A stretch of 64,000 bases of DNA, from contig CAVTYH010000001.1 in the NCBI GenBank assembly GCA_963738835.1, positions 1,364,001-1,428,000 of the forward strand, read 5' to 3'. Made by a program: the position numbers and the translations under genes. Each line of letters opens with the position of its first letter. The first letter of the stretch is position 1. The notes below the pieces were generated by a model. That model was not told the origin of the DNA, did not search any database, and worked only from the letters and a program-made list of their open reading frames with translations. This DNA is from CAVTYH01 sp963738835. GTDB taxonomy: Bacteria; Planctomycetota; Planctomycetia; Pirellulales; JADZDJ01. Of this stretch, positions 53,039-60,950 are shown in pieces.

Positions 53039-54779
53039 ATGAGCGGTCAACCGAAAGCTCCGTTTTATGTCGCACTATTTCTGGTCGTCGCCGGACTCGT
53101 GGCTTTTGCCGTCTACCGCAGCGATCTTTTGGCCCCTAAGGGCAAAATGCACGAAGCGCCGGGCGGCACAATCGACCCTAACATGCTGAATCAAACGGCC
53201 GAGAGCAAAGATTCGGCCGCCCATTACGACCGTCAAAGAGTATTCGTTCAAACCCGCGGAACGACTGCCGGAAGTCAAAGGCATTTCCGCGTACAAGGCG
53301 CTGGAAGATAACACGGTGCGCTTTGCACTTAACGTCTGGGCAGGCTGGGGACCGATCATTTTGGCCAACGACGGTTTTAAGCCGGGCAAAGTTTGGAAAA
53401 CGGCCGACGGCAAGGAATTCAAGGTCGAACTCGTGCTAATCGACGATCCAGTCACGATGCGCGATGCGTACGCCAGTGGCGATGTCCACATCGGTTGGGC
53501 GACGCTCGATATGCTGCCGCTATTCATGGAAGGATTCGTCGATAAAACCGGCCAGCCGCACGATAGCCGGATCATGCCCCGTGTTTTCCAGCAAATCGAT
53601 TGGTCCAATGGCGGCGATGGCATCGTCGTCCGCGATAATGTGAAGACAATTGCCGATTTACGCGGCAAGACCGTAGTGCTGGCGCAAAACTCTCCGTCGC
53701 ATTATTTCCTGCTCAATATGCTGGTCGCCGGAGGAGTGCAGCCGGGCGAGGTCACGATGAAATTTACCCCCGATGCATTCAAAGCCGCCGCCGCGTTCAA
53801 TGCGGAAAAAAATTTGGCGGCCGCCGTCAGTTGGTCGCCCGACATCTACAATCTGGCCGACGTGAAAGGCAACCGCATGCTGGTCACCACGCAAACGGCC
53901 AACAAGCTGATTGCCGACGTGTGGTTCGCCCGGGCCGACTTTGCTAAAGATCACATCGATAAAATCGAAGCCATCACCCGTGGCATTTTCGACGCGATGG
54001 AGAATTTGAAGTCGGAGGACAATAAAGCCAAATGCGCCAAACTCATGGCCGATGGTTACGGCATTCCGGCCAGCGACACCATTAAAATGTTCGCCGATGC
54101 CCACAACACGAATTGGGCCGAGAATTTTCAGTTCTTCCTGAATCAGAATAATCCGACGAACTTCGAGCGGGTTTGGACGCAAGCGTACTATCTATACCGG
54201 CGGATCGGCAGCATTAGCCACTCGCCGGTGTCGTTCGACAAGGTGATGGATTACTCGATCATCGACAAGCTCGGCCAGGATCCGAAATATCGCTCGCAAA
54301 AGGACGAATACGAAGTCCACCTGGCGCCGAAAGCCGTCTCACAGATTCATGCCGAGTCGGACGAAATTCTCACCAACACGATTGTCATTCAGTTCTATCC
54401 CAACGATTGGAATCTATATAAAAAAATCAATCGTGAGGAAGACGGAAAAATCGTCGAGGTAATGTACGACCCCAACGTCGATAATGTGCTGGAAGAAGTC
54501 GCCAAGCTGGCCGGGCAGTTCGGCGCGGCCCGCATCATTGTTGAAGGACATGCCGACAGTTCGCGCCGCGGCCAGGTGCCTGAATCACTGGTGAAGGAAT
54601 TGAGTCTGAACCGCGCCAAAGCGGTTGCGGAGGCGCTAGTGAACAAATTCAAGATGGATCCGAACCGTATTGCCGCCGATGGCAAAGGCTGGGAGGTGCC
54701 GGCCGATCCGAACGATCCAGAAAACCAGGCCAAAAACCGTCGCGTGGAAATCAAGGTGTTCTCAGCCGAGAAGCAGTAG
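53039..54779 (+). CDS. ABC substrate-binding protein fused to OmpA-like peptidoglycan-binding domain (frameshifted)
   Basis: About 580 residues when joined. The N-terminal helix (FYVALFLVVAGLVAFAVY) is an uncleaved anchor or signal. The frame shifts near 53215 into ITTVKEYSFKPAERLPEVKG. Residues ~95-400 form a periplasmic binding fold of the NMT1/THI5/SsuA type (ALNVWAGWGPIILANDGFKP, DLRGKTVVLAQNSPSHYFLL, NLAAAVSWSPDIYNLADVKG). The C-terminal ~135 residues form an OmpA-like domain: IVIQFYPND, IIVEGHADSSRRG, LSLNRAKAVAEALVNKF. A binding protein tied to peptidoglycan is unusual. The ABC permease and ATPase follow directly. The ligand is unknown; nitrate, taurine or pyrimidine precursors are bound by relatives. 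Confidence 0.85.
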
Positions 54780-54802
54780 TGCTGGATCAACGAGGCCATT
54801 GC

Positions 54803-55975
54803 ATGAGCGAACCAGCGAAGCCAAAACCTGCGACTCAGCCGACCTCGGCGCTCGCAACCGATACGGTTGTCCGCAAGACGGCATTATCTCAGCGGCAAAG
54901 CGGCAGTTTTTTCGCGCTGCGCCGGAGCATTCCGCAGTGGCAGGGAATTTTTTTCGGGCTGCTTTGCATTCTCGCCATCTTCGGGCTCTGGTGGTTTCTG
55001 ACTGCCGGACAACCCGAAGAACGGATCCTGAAGTACTCGTCGCTTCCCAGTCCCAAGGAAACCTTCGACCAAGAGCAATTGCGTGAACTGTGGTTCGACA
55101 GCGCACTCACACGCAATTTGCTGGCCAGCCTGCGGCGGGTGGTGCTCGGTTTCAGTTTGGCGGCGGTGCTTGGCATTCCGTTAGGAGTGCTCTGCGGTTG
55201 TTTCCCGTGGATCAATTCGTTTTTCTCGCCGATCAATATTTTCGGACGCAACATTCCGATCGCCGCGCTGATTCCGTTGACGTTTGCGTTGTTTGGCATC
55301 GGCGAAGCGCAAAAGGTGATGTTCATTTTCATCGCCGCGTTTGCGTTCGTAATGATGGATACGGCGTCGGCGGTAGCCGATGTCAGCAGCCGCTACATCG
55401 ACACCGCCTACACGCTGGGCGCTTCCAAACGGCAAATCATTCTGAAAGTGCTCGTGCCGCTGGCGATGCCGCGCGTGTTCAATTCGCTGCGGCTACTGTT
55501 TGGGCTGGCGTTCGGTTACATCATGCTGGCTGAGCTGGTGACGCAAGGCGGCGAAGCCGGCGGACTCGGCAACATCATCAACATTGCGCAGCGGCGCGGC
55601 CATCAAGAGACGATCATCCTTGTCTTGATTATCATCCCCGCGGTGGCGCTGGTGATCGATCGGCTGGTTTATTTCGTACAAAAAAGCCTGTTTCCGTATC
55701 AATATGGCGGGGCTGGAATTCTGCACGATGCCTGGCGTGGGTTGATGCACGGAGCGGAAAGCCTCAAGCACATGATCGTGCAACCGACCAAACTGGCGGC
55801 GATTCAACCATCGACTTTGGGATCGACCAAGCCGGCACATTCTTCGGAAACGGCGCAGCAAATCGATGTAGTCTCGCCAAATCTTCTGAACATCCCTCCC
55901 AATCAAAGCAATGGCACGAAATGCCGATGGCTGACCCCGCCGCTGCGACCGGTGCCTCTGCCGATGTCGGCTTAG
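54803..55975 (+). CDS. ABC transporter permease (SsuC/NrtB/ThiX-like)
   Basis: 390 residues from ATG 54803 (MSEPAKPKPATQPTSALATD). A ~45-residue polar N-terminus precedes membrane helices (GIFFGLLCILAIFGLWWFLT, VVLGFSLAAVLGIPLGVLCG, AALIPLTFALFGIGEAQKVM). The EAA loop YTLGASKRQIILKVLVPLAM contacts the ATPase. Further helices include LLFGLAFGYIMLAELVTQGG and TIILVLIIIPAVALVIDRLV. A polar tail of ~90 residues after FPYQYGGAG is unusual and overlaps the start of the ATPase gene by 55 bp, so the last residues might be affected by an indel. It belongs to the binding-protein-dependent transport family with SsuC and NrtB. Confidence 0.88.
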   Translation: MSEPAKPKPATQPTSALATDTVVRKTALSQRQSGSFFALRRSIPQWQGIFFGLLCILAIFGLWWFLTAGQPEERILKYSSLPSPKETFDQEQLRELWFDSALTRNLLASLRRVVLGFSLAAVLGIPLGVLCGCFPWINSFFSPINIFGRNIPIAALIPLTFALFGIGEAQKVMFIFIAAFAFVMMDTASAVADVSSRYIDTAYTLGASKRQIILKVLVPLAMPRVFNSLRLLFGLAFGYIMLAELVTQGGEAGGLGNIINIAQRRGHQETIILVLIIIPAVALVIDRLVYFVQKSLFPYQYGGAGILHDAWRGLMHGAESLKHMIVQPTKLAAIQPSTLGSTKPAHSSETAQQIDVVSPNLLNIPPNQSNGTKCRWLTPPLRPVPLPMSA

Positions 55976-56821
55976 GACGCGTGGTCACCAGCGTTCGCAA
56001 TCCGCCTGGGTTGAATGTGCCGCACGTCGTGGAGTTCAAAAATGTCACGAAGACCTACAACGAAGGGCAGGCGAATCAGTTCACTGCCATTCGTGATGTG
56101 AGTTTCATCGTTGCCGATTTGCCGGGCAAAGGCGAGTTCGTGTGCATCCTCGGTCCCAGCGGTTGCGGCAAAAGCACGATTCTGCGGCTTATCGCCGGCT
56201 TGGAACCGCAACATCCGCCGACCATCGGCGAAGTGCTGGTGTTCGGCAAAGAAGTGAGCGAACCTGGCTCCGATCGCGGCATGGTGTTTCAGGATTACAC
56301 CAGCTTCGACAACCGCACGGTGCTCGACAACGTGGCTTTCGGTCTGGAGTGCCAAGGCGTGGCTCGCAGCGAACGATACGAGGCGGCTCGTTACTGGATC
56401 AGACAAGCCGGTCTGAATGTCGACACCGATCAATACAAGTATCCGCACGAACTTTCCGGCGGCATGCGGCAGCGCGTGGCAATTGCCCGCACGCTAATTT
56501 TGAAGCCGCAGAATCATCCTGATGGACGAGCCATTTGGGGCGCTCGACCCGCAAACTCGGATGAACATGCAGGATTTGCTGATCGGCCTGTGGCGCGATG
56601 TCGAGGCCACAGTGTTTTTCGTGACGCACTCGATCGAAGAAGCCGTATTCTTGGGCGATCGGGTTTACATCATGTCGACCGGCCCGGGGCGGATCGAACG
56701 GGAGCTGGAAGTGGAACCGGCCACCCGTCCGGCCCTGGAAATGGCCCGCGACCCGCGGTTCCAGGAAACGGTATACTATATTCGCGATTTGATTGCGCAG
56801 CTGGAAGGTGGGAAAAACTAA
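55921..56821 (+). CDS. ABC transporter ATP-binding protein (SsuB/NrtD/TauB-like), one frameshift
   Basis: The start MPMADPAAATGASADVGLGR is followed by VVEFKNVTKTYNEG. Walker A CILGPSGCGKSTILRLIAGL is near residue 80, the Q-loop is MVFQDYTSF, and the signature is PHELSGGMRQRVAIARTLI. At 56510 the frame changes from LILKPQ into IILMDEPFGALDPQTRMNMQ (Walker B, D-loop), then FFVTHSIEEAVFLGDRVYIM (H-loop) to the stop at 56821. The joined length is about 300 residues and all ATPase motifs are present. It energises the importer made of the preceding permease and OmpA-fused binding protein. The single break is probably an assembly indel. Confidence 0.87.
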
Positions 56822-56876
56822 CGATCAGACTGAGCGGCAAATCGGCGACGGAGATCGCCTCCTGCAAGGGTTGATT

Positions 56877-56946
56877 TGTAGGAGCCGTCTCCCGACAGCG
56901 AAAAAAATACCTTGGGTCCAATCGGTGACGGGAGTCCCCTCCTACA
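56877..56946. repeat. twin-hairpin repeat element 4
   Basis: The left end TGTAGGAGCCGTCTCCCGAC and the right end GTGACGGGAGTCCCCTCCTA(CA) are inverted copies of each other (TGTAGGAG against CTCCTACA, CTCCCG against CGGGAG). A Lys-codon-like AAAAAAA run is between them. It lies in the gap between the ABC ATPase and the next gene, 6 bp before that gene's GTG start. Confidence 0.65.
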
Positions 56947-56952
56947 AAAAAC

Positions 56953-57846
56953 GTGCGTATCGGCAAGTATCTCAAAGCGGCCTTTCACCAACCACTGGAA
57001 CCTGCTGGCGTTCCTGGGGGGAACTGCGTTTGCGGTGCTGTCGCCCATTCCCGATGTTGTGCTTGCGCTGTGTGGCTGCCGGCGAATTGGCCTACGTCGG
57101 CCTCTTGGGCACACATCCCAAATTTCAAGCGTACGTAGAGGCGCAGGAAGCCAAACAGGCGCGGGCCGCCACTTCCGTCGATGCCCAGCAGGCGCTGGAG
57201 CGGATTACGTCGGCACTCCCCAAGGAACTGCTCGATCGATTTTTGGCACTGCGGGCCCGCTGCTTGGACTTGCAGCAAATCGCTGCTGAGCTGAAGCAGC
57301 CGGGAGCCAGCGATCCGCATTTGCCGTTGGAGAATTTTCAGATCTCCGGACTCGATCGCTTACTCTGGATTCACCTGCGGCTATTATTCACACAATACGC
57401 CTTGTCACGGTTTCTGAAGCAGACGAGTGAAGATCAAATTCGCCGCGGACATCAAACGATTGGAAGCCCGCTTGGCACAAACTCCGGCGCAACCGGCTGG
57501 CGACCAAGATCTGCGTGTCCGCAAGGCGCTGGAAGACAATTTGCAAACCGTACGCGATCGATTGGCGAATTTGTTGAAAGCCCGCGACAATTTGGAACTC
57601 GTGAAGCTGGAAATCGACCGGTTGGAAAACAAAATCCAATCGCTCAGTGAGTTGGCCGTCAATCGGCAAGAGCCGAACTTCATTTCCGGCCAGGTCGACC
57701 AGGTGGCGGCCAGCATGATGGAAACAGAGAAAACGATGAACGACCTGCAATTCGTCACGGGGTTGGATACCGTCGATGAAGCCCCGGAGTTGCTGCGCGG
57801 CGATGTGGGGCCTCGCCCTCGGGTAAAACAATTCAATTCAGCGTGA
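56953..57846 (+). CDS. membrane-anchored coiled-coil protein ending the PspA-ABC operon (several frameshifts)
   Basis: Joined from three frames. It starts at GTG 56953 with MRIGKYLKAAF. NHWNLLAFLGGTAFAVLSPI then PDVVL follows in the next frame (a membrane helix). VAAGELAYVGLLGTHPKFQA and VEAQEAKQARAATSVDAQQA follow from about 57060. Finally KIKFAADIKRLEARLAQTPA begins near 57427, with the coiled coil LVKLEIDRLENKIQSLSELA. Total length is about 297 residues, with a C-terminal polar tail (GDVGPRPRVKQFNSA). I do not recognise a family. The architecture (two N-terminal hydrophobic stretches, then a helical rod) is compatible with a membrane partner of PspA or of the AAA+ ATPase; this is inference from position. 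Confidence 0.6.
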
Positions 57847-57888
57847 TTGACCTTCATCACGTGCAGCGGCTGGCCTTGGCCAGCGATC

Positions 57889-57904
57889 GCGGAGCAAGCT
57901 CCGC
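57889..57904. repeat. GCGGAGC-aa-GCTCCGC hairpin
   Basis: A perfect 7-bp stem with a 2-base loop, related to the hairpin at 2903-2919. It lies between convergent genes (57846 and 57945), where it may also act as a bidirectional transcription barrier. Confidence 0.5.
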
Positions 57905-57944
57905 CGCTAGATGGATTCGTGCAGCGCGAACTGCCGCTGAAGCG

Positions 57945-58514
57945 TCAAAACGCGAACCGCACTTCCACCTGCCGATGTTTAAGTGGCGGAATCGACAACG
58001 GTTCGATCAGCGGCTGCCTTTCCACCACACACTCGTGCCACGGCGGGAGCGAATCGGTTTTGTAGTAGCGTTCAACGTAAGTCCAATCTGTGGCGACGAA
58101 GTCGGCGTACCACTGATCGAGATCATCCACGCCGCATTCATGCATCAACTGCCGGCCGTAGCGGGCAGCCTCGAACTCATAATCGTGCAGCACGCGCATG
58201 AACGCTTCGCGCTCCGCAGTGTGCTGCAGGGCGTCGAGTTTGTGCTCTAGCGACGGCGCCACCCATTGCACAGAATGGCCGAACAGGTGTAGCAAGATGA
58301 AGCATTGCATTTCAAAATCGACATCGGGATCGAGCACAATGCGCAATCCATCGAAGATGCCGGTGCGCGGCGGTTCAAGATCACGATATTCAATCGCAAA
58401 TCCATACTTGACGATTTTCGACGTGATCTTCAGCCACAAATTCACCATCGGCTGCGAAGGCATCCGGCCAACCAGGCGTTGGCCGACCAATTCATGGCCA
58501 CCCAGTTGCTGCAT
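57945..58514 (-). CDS. conserved hypothetical protein with HLFGH motif (IrrE/ImmA-like?)
   Basis: 189 residues. FEMQCFILLHLFGHSVQW (about residues 68-85) contains HxxxH, reminiscent of the HExxH zinc site of ImmA/IrrE-type metallopeptidases, but the catalytic Glu is Leu here. Downstream, REAFMRVLHDYEFEAARYGR supplies Glu residues in the place of the third ligand. The C-terminal DQWYADFVATDWTYVERYYK and the polar end (PPLKHRQVEVRFAF) are distinctive. No signal peptide. Whether it is an active protease is doubtful. It is on the opposite strand from the PspA array. Confidence 0.65.
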   Translation of the reverse strand: MQQLGGHELVGQRLVGRMPSQPMVNLWLKITSKIVKYGFAIEYRDLEPPRTGIFDGLRIVLDPDVDFEMQCFILLHLFGHSVQWVAPSLEHKLDALQHTAEREAFMRVLHDYEFEAARYGRQLMHECGVDDLDQWYADFVATDWTYVERYYKTDSLPPWHECVVERQPLIEPLSIPPLKHRQVEVRFAF

Positions 58515-58713
58515 GAAAGCACCGTCTCACAGATCAAGGACGAAAATCGAACGGCGAAGCAAGAATACCACAACCACCGTTGTTCATCGACTAGACCGAG
58601 CGAAAGTTCGAGTGGCGTTTCCGCTCAACATTCTGCCTTGCTGTGGCGCTTATTGCTCGTTTGGCCAGGGGTGCTAGACTAGTGGCTATCGTTGCAAATG
58701 AGAATTTGCAAGT

Positions 58714-58786
58714 GCGGGCGTAGCTCAGTTGGTAGAGCGCTAGCTTCCCAAGCTGGATGTCGAGGGTTCGAGTCCCTTCGCCCGCT
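58714..58786 (+). tRNA. tRNA-Gly (anticodon CCC)
   Basis: Acceptor GCGGGCG/CGCCCGC, D-arm GCTCAGTTGGTAGAGC, anticodon stem CTAGC/GCTGG with loop TTCCCAA (anticodon CCC), T-arm GAGGG-TTCGAGT-CCCTT, discriminator T. 73 nt with no encoded CCA. All stems pair with only wobble exceptions. Confidence 0.95.
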
Positions 58787-59182
58787 CTTCGAATGGTGTG
58801 TCGGAAGTTATTGGCAACACCTCATTTTCGTTTGCGGAATGATTCTCCGCGCACTCAAACGCGCGGCGCTGTTCTTGCCCAGGTTGCAAGAGCTTTGCCC
58901 CAGCTCGCTATGTTTCTCCGTAGCTGGCGCATAACGCGCATCAATCCGTATGCTCTAACGGTTTATTCAGACCATGCGCAAGGAAATCCCACCGTGAACC
59001 ACATTAAGCCTACGCGGGGCAGGCGCGTAGGCGCCACATGGACACGGCGGCCAAGCGGATTGTAATCATCGCGAGTGTCGATTGATATCCCGATTCCACA
59101 ATCGGCACAGACAATCTGTGGTACAATCCACCGCCTACTCGTAACTTTTTGCGCGTGTACCACGAATCGAAAGGATAACGGC
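58787..59182. other. intergenic with one perfect hairpin
   Basis: About 400 bp after the tRNA. GCCTACGCG (59008-59016) and CGCGTAGGC (59024-59032) form a perfect 9-bp stem with a 7-base loop; no T-run follows. No gene is seen. Confidence 0.4.
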
Positions 59183-59377
59183 ATGGCCTTAAGCGATACG
59201 TTTATGAAAGATGAATTGTGGGAAACTTACACCGAGTTGAGAGAGAAACACTCTAATTCCGAAGTGTTGGATGCATTGCCAATCCTACTTGTCGGTATGG
59301 CGATTCGGGAGGCAATCGAAGAAGCAGGAGATCAAATTGCTGATGCCATCCGGGAAAGCAACGGAGACGAACAGTGA
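59183..59377 (+). CDS. small acidic hypothetical protein
   Basis: 64 residues: MALSDTFMKDELWETYTELR, then SEVLDALPILLVGMAIREAI, ending in a run rich in Glu and Asp. AAGGAT lies 7-12 bases before the ATG at 59183. It looks like two helices with a central hydrophobic segment too polar at its ends to be certain of membrane insertion. No family was recognised. Confidence 0.5.
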   Translation: MALSDTFMKDELWETYTELREKHSNSEVLDALPILLVGMAIREAIEEAGDQIADAIRESNGDEQ

Positions 59378-59537
59378 TGAATCGCGGTTCCCATGACTAG
59401 CCGCTGGTCTGCTGTTACTCTTCGACATATTTTGTTGTTCAGCTAGACACAACATAAGCGAACAAGTATCAAAGGTAATCAAAGTTGACAGTTTTATGTA
59501 GCGTTAAATGGGTTTCATTTTCACACAAGAGAAATGT

Positions 59538-59867
59538 ATGGCAAACAAGAAAGCAACACCCGGAAAGAACGACCGTGCGAATCCCAAGAGTAACAAAAGT
59601 CTTGCGATTCGAATTATGCTCAAGAAAATGCCAACTGCGCGTGCGTCGGAAGTGGTCTCAGCAGTAAAAAAGGAATATGGGCACGACGTAAGCCAAAACA
59701 TGATTTACATGGTTAAGACCAAGGCAAACATGGCGGCAGACCGCAGGGAAAGCCCCATCACATCGGCAGCGCTCTGGGTCGATGCTATCAAGACTGCTCG
59801 GCAGTTGCTAAAGGCCACTGGCAGCGTGTCGAATGCAACCGCGCTCATGAAGGCGTTGGACAATTGA
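59538..59867 (+). CDS. small basic protein with a helix-turn-helix-like middle
   Basis: 109 residues from ATG 59538 (MANKKATPGKNDRANPKSNK). The basic N-terminus is followed by LAIRIMLKKMPTARASEVVS and then VKKEYGHDVSQNMIYMVKTK, a helix-turn-helix-like pattern similar to small planctomycete proteins that may bind DNA. The C-terminal helices are ALWVDAIKTARQLLKATGSV. An upstream in-frame ATG at 59508 would add ten unlikely residues. It ends at the position where the GH130 frame begins; no operon link is certain. Confidence 0.6.
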   Translation: MANKKATPGKNDRANPKSNKSLAIRIMLKKMPTARASEVVSAVKKEYGHDVSQNMIYMVKTKANMAADRRESPITSAALWVDAIKTARQLLKATGSVSNATALMKALDN

Positions 59868-60938
59868 TTGGGGAGGTGGCTTGTTCAAAACCTCATTCGC
59901 CAGGTCCTGGTGCGTCCCGCGGATGTATCCCCTTTGAGCGACGACTTGGAGGTGATCGGCACATTTAACCCGGGTGCCGTGAAAACGGCCAACGGCTTTG
60001 TGCTGCTGGTGCGTGTGGTCGTGCATCCGAAATACAAACGGCCGGCCTTCACCGGTTTGCCGCGCTGGGATGCCAAGCAAAGAATCATCATCGACTGGAT
60101 TGCGAATGATGAATTGGAATTCGTCGACCCGCGCGTCGTGCGCTGTAAATCCGACGGATGTACGCGGCTGACGTTCACATCGTATCTAAAGATCGTCCGT
60201 AGCTTCGATGGCGAATGTGTCGCCGACTTCGATGGTCTTGTCTTCATACCTGAAACGCCGCTTGAAGAATTTGGGGTCGAGGACCCGCGAATTGCGCCGC
60301 TGGAAGGGCGATTTTATATCACGTACGTGGCCGTGTCGCGTCACGGTGTAGCGACCGCCTTGGCATCTACCACAGACTTCGCCGCCTTCACTCGGCACGG
60401 AATCATCTTTGGGCCGGAGAACAAAGATGTCGTATTATTCCCCGAGCAAATTGACGGCGAGTACGTAGCGCTGCACCGTCCGAGTGGCTCGGCAGGGTTC
60501 TCCAGGCCGGGAATTTGGCTCGCGAAATCGCCGGATCTGTTGCATTGGGGACAGCACCAGCATTTGCTCAGTGCTGGTGCGCGTTGGGATAGCGGTCGCA
60601 TTGGTGCTGGACCGCCGCCGCTGCGGATTCCAGAAGGTTGGCTCGTCATTTACCACGGAACAACCAGGCCCAATCGAGCCGGCGAGATGGGGGTTTATTC
60701 AGTAGGCTCTATTCTGTTGGCGCATGAAGATCCCAGTCGTATTCTGTACCGCAGTGCAACGCCGCTGCTCGTTCCTCAAACCGACTTCGAATGCAATGGG
60801 TTCGTGCCGAATGTGGTTTTTCCAACGGGTATTGTTACTGAGGGGCGATCGTTATTGGTTTATTACGGCGCCGCCGATACTGTCTCGGCGGTAGTGCGAA
60901 TCTCTGTCGATGAAATCTTGGCCTCGTTGCGCTCCTGA
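59868..60938 (+). CDS. GH130-family glycoside phosphorylase-like protein
   Basis: 356 residues in the open frame; the exact start is uncertain (TTG 59868 or a later codon) and lies directly behind the previous stop. The five-bladed propeller of GH130 is visible: TFNPGAVKTANGFVLLVRV, the catalytic-site block FGVEDPRIAPLEGRFYITYV, NKDVVLFPEQIDGEYVALHR, IGAGPPPLRIPEGWLVIYHG, and NGFVPNVVFPTGIV. In the family the Asp of the VEDPRI block acts as the general acid for inverting phosphorolysis of beta-mannosides. The substrate subtype is not assignable. It is convergent with another GH130-like gene, the stop codons 12 bp apart. Confidence 0.83.
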   Translation: MGRWLVQNLIRQVLVRPADVSPLSDDLEVIGTFNPGAVKTANGFVLLVRVVVHPKYKRPAFTGLPRWDAKQRIIIDWIANDELEFVDPRVVRCKSDGCTRLTFTSYLKIVRSFDGECVADFDGLVFIPETPLEEFGVEDPRIAPLEGRFYITYVAVSRHGVATALASTTDFAAFTRHGIIFGPENKDVVLFPEQIDGEYVALHRPSGSAGFSRPGIWLAKSPDLLHWGQHQHLLSAGARWDSGRIGAGPPPLRIPEGWLVIYHGTTRPNRAGEMGVYSVGSILLAHEDPSRILYRSATPLLVPQTDFECNGFVPNVVFPTGIVTEGRSLLVYYGAADTVSAVVRISVDEILASLRS

Positions 60939-60950
60939 TTGCGTTTGGCA

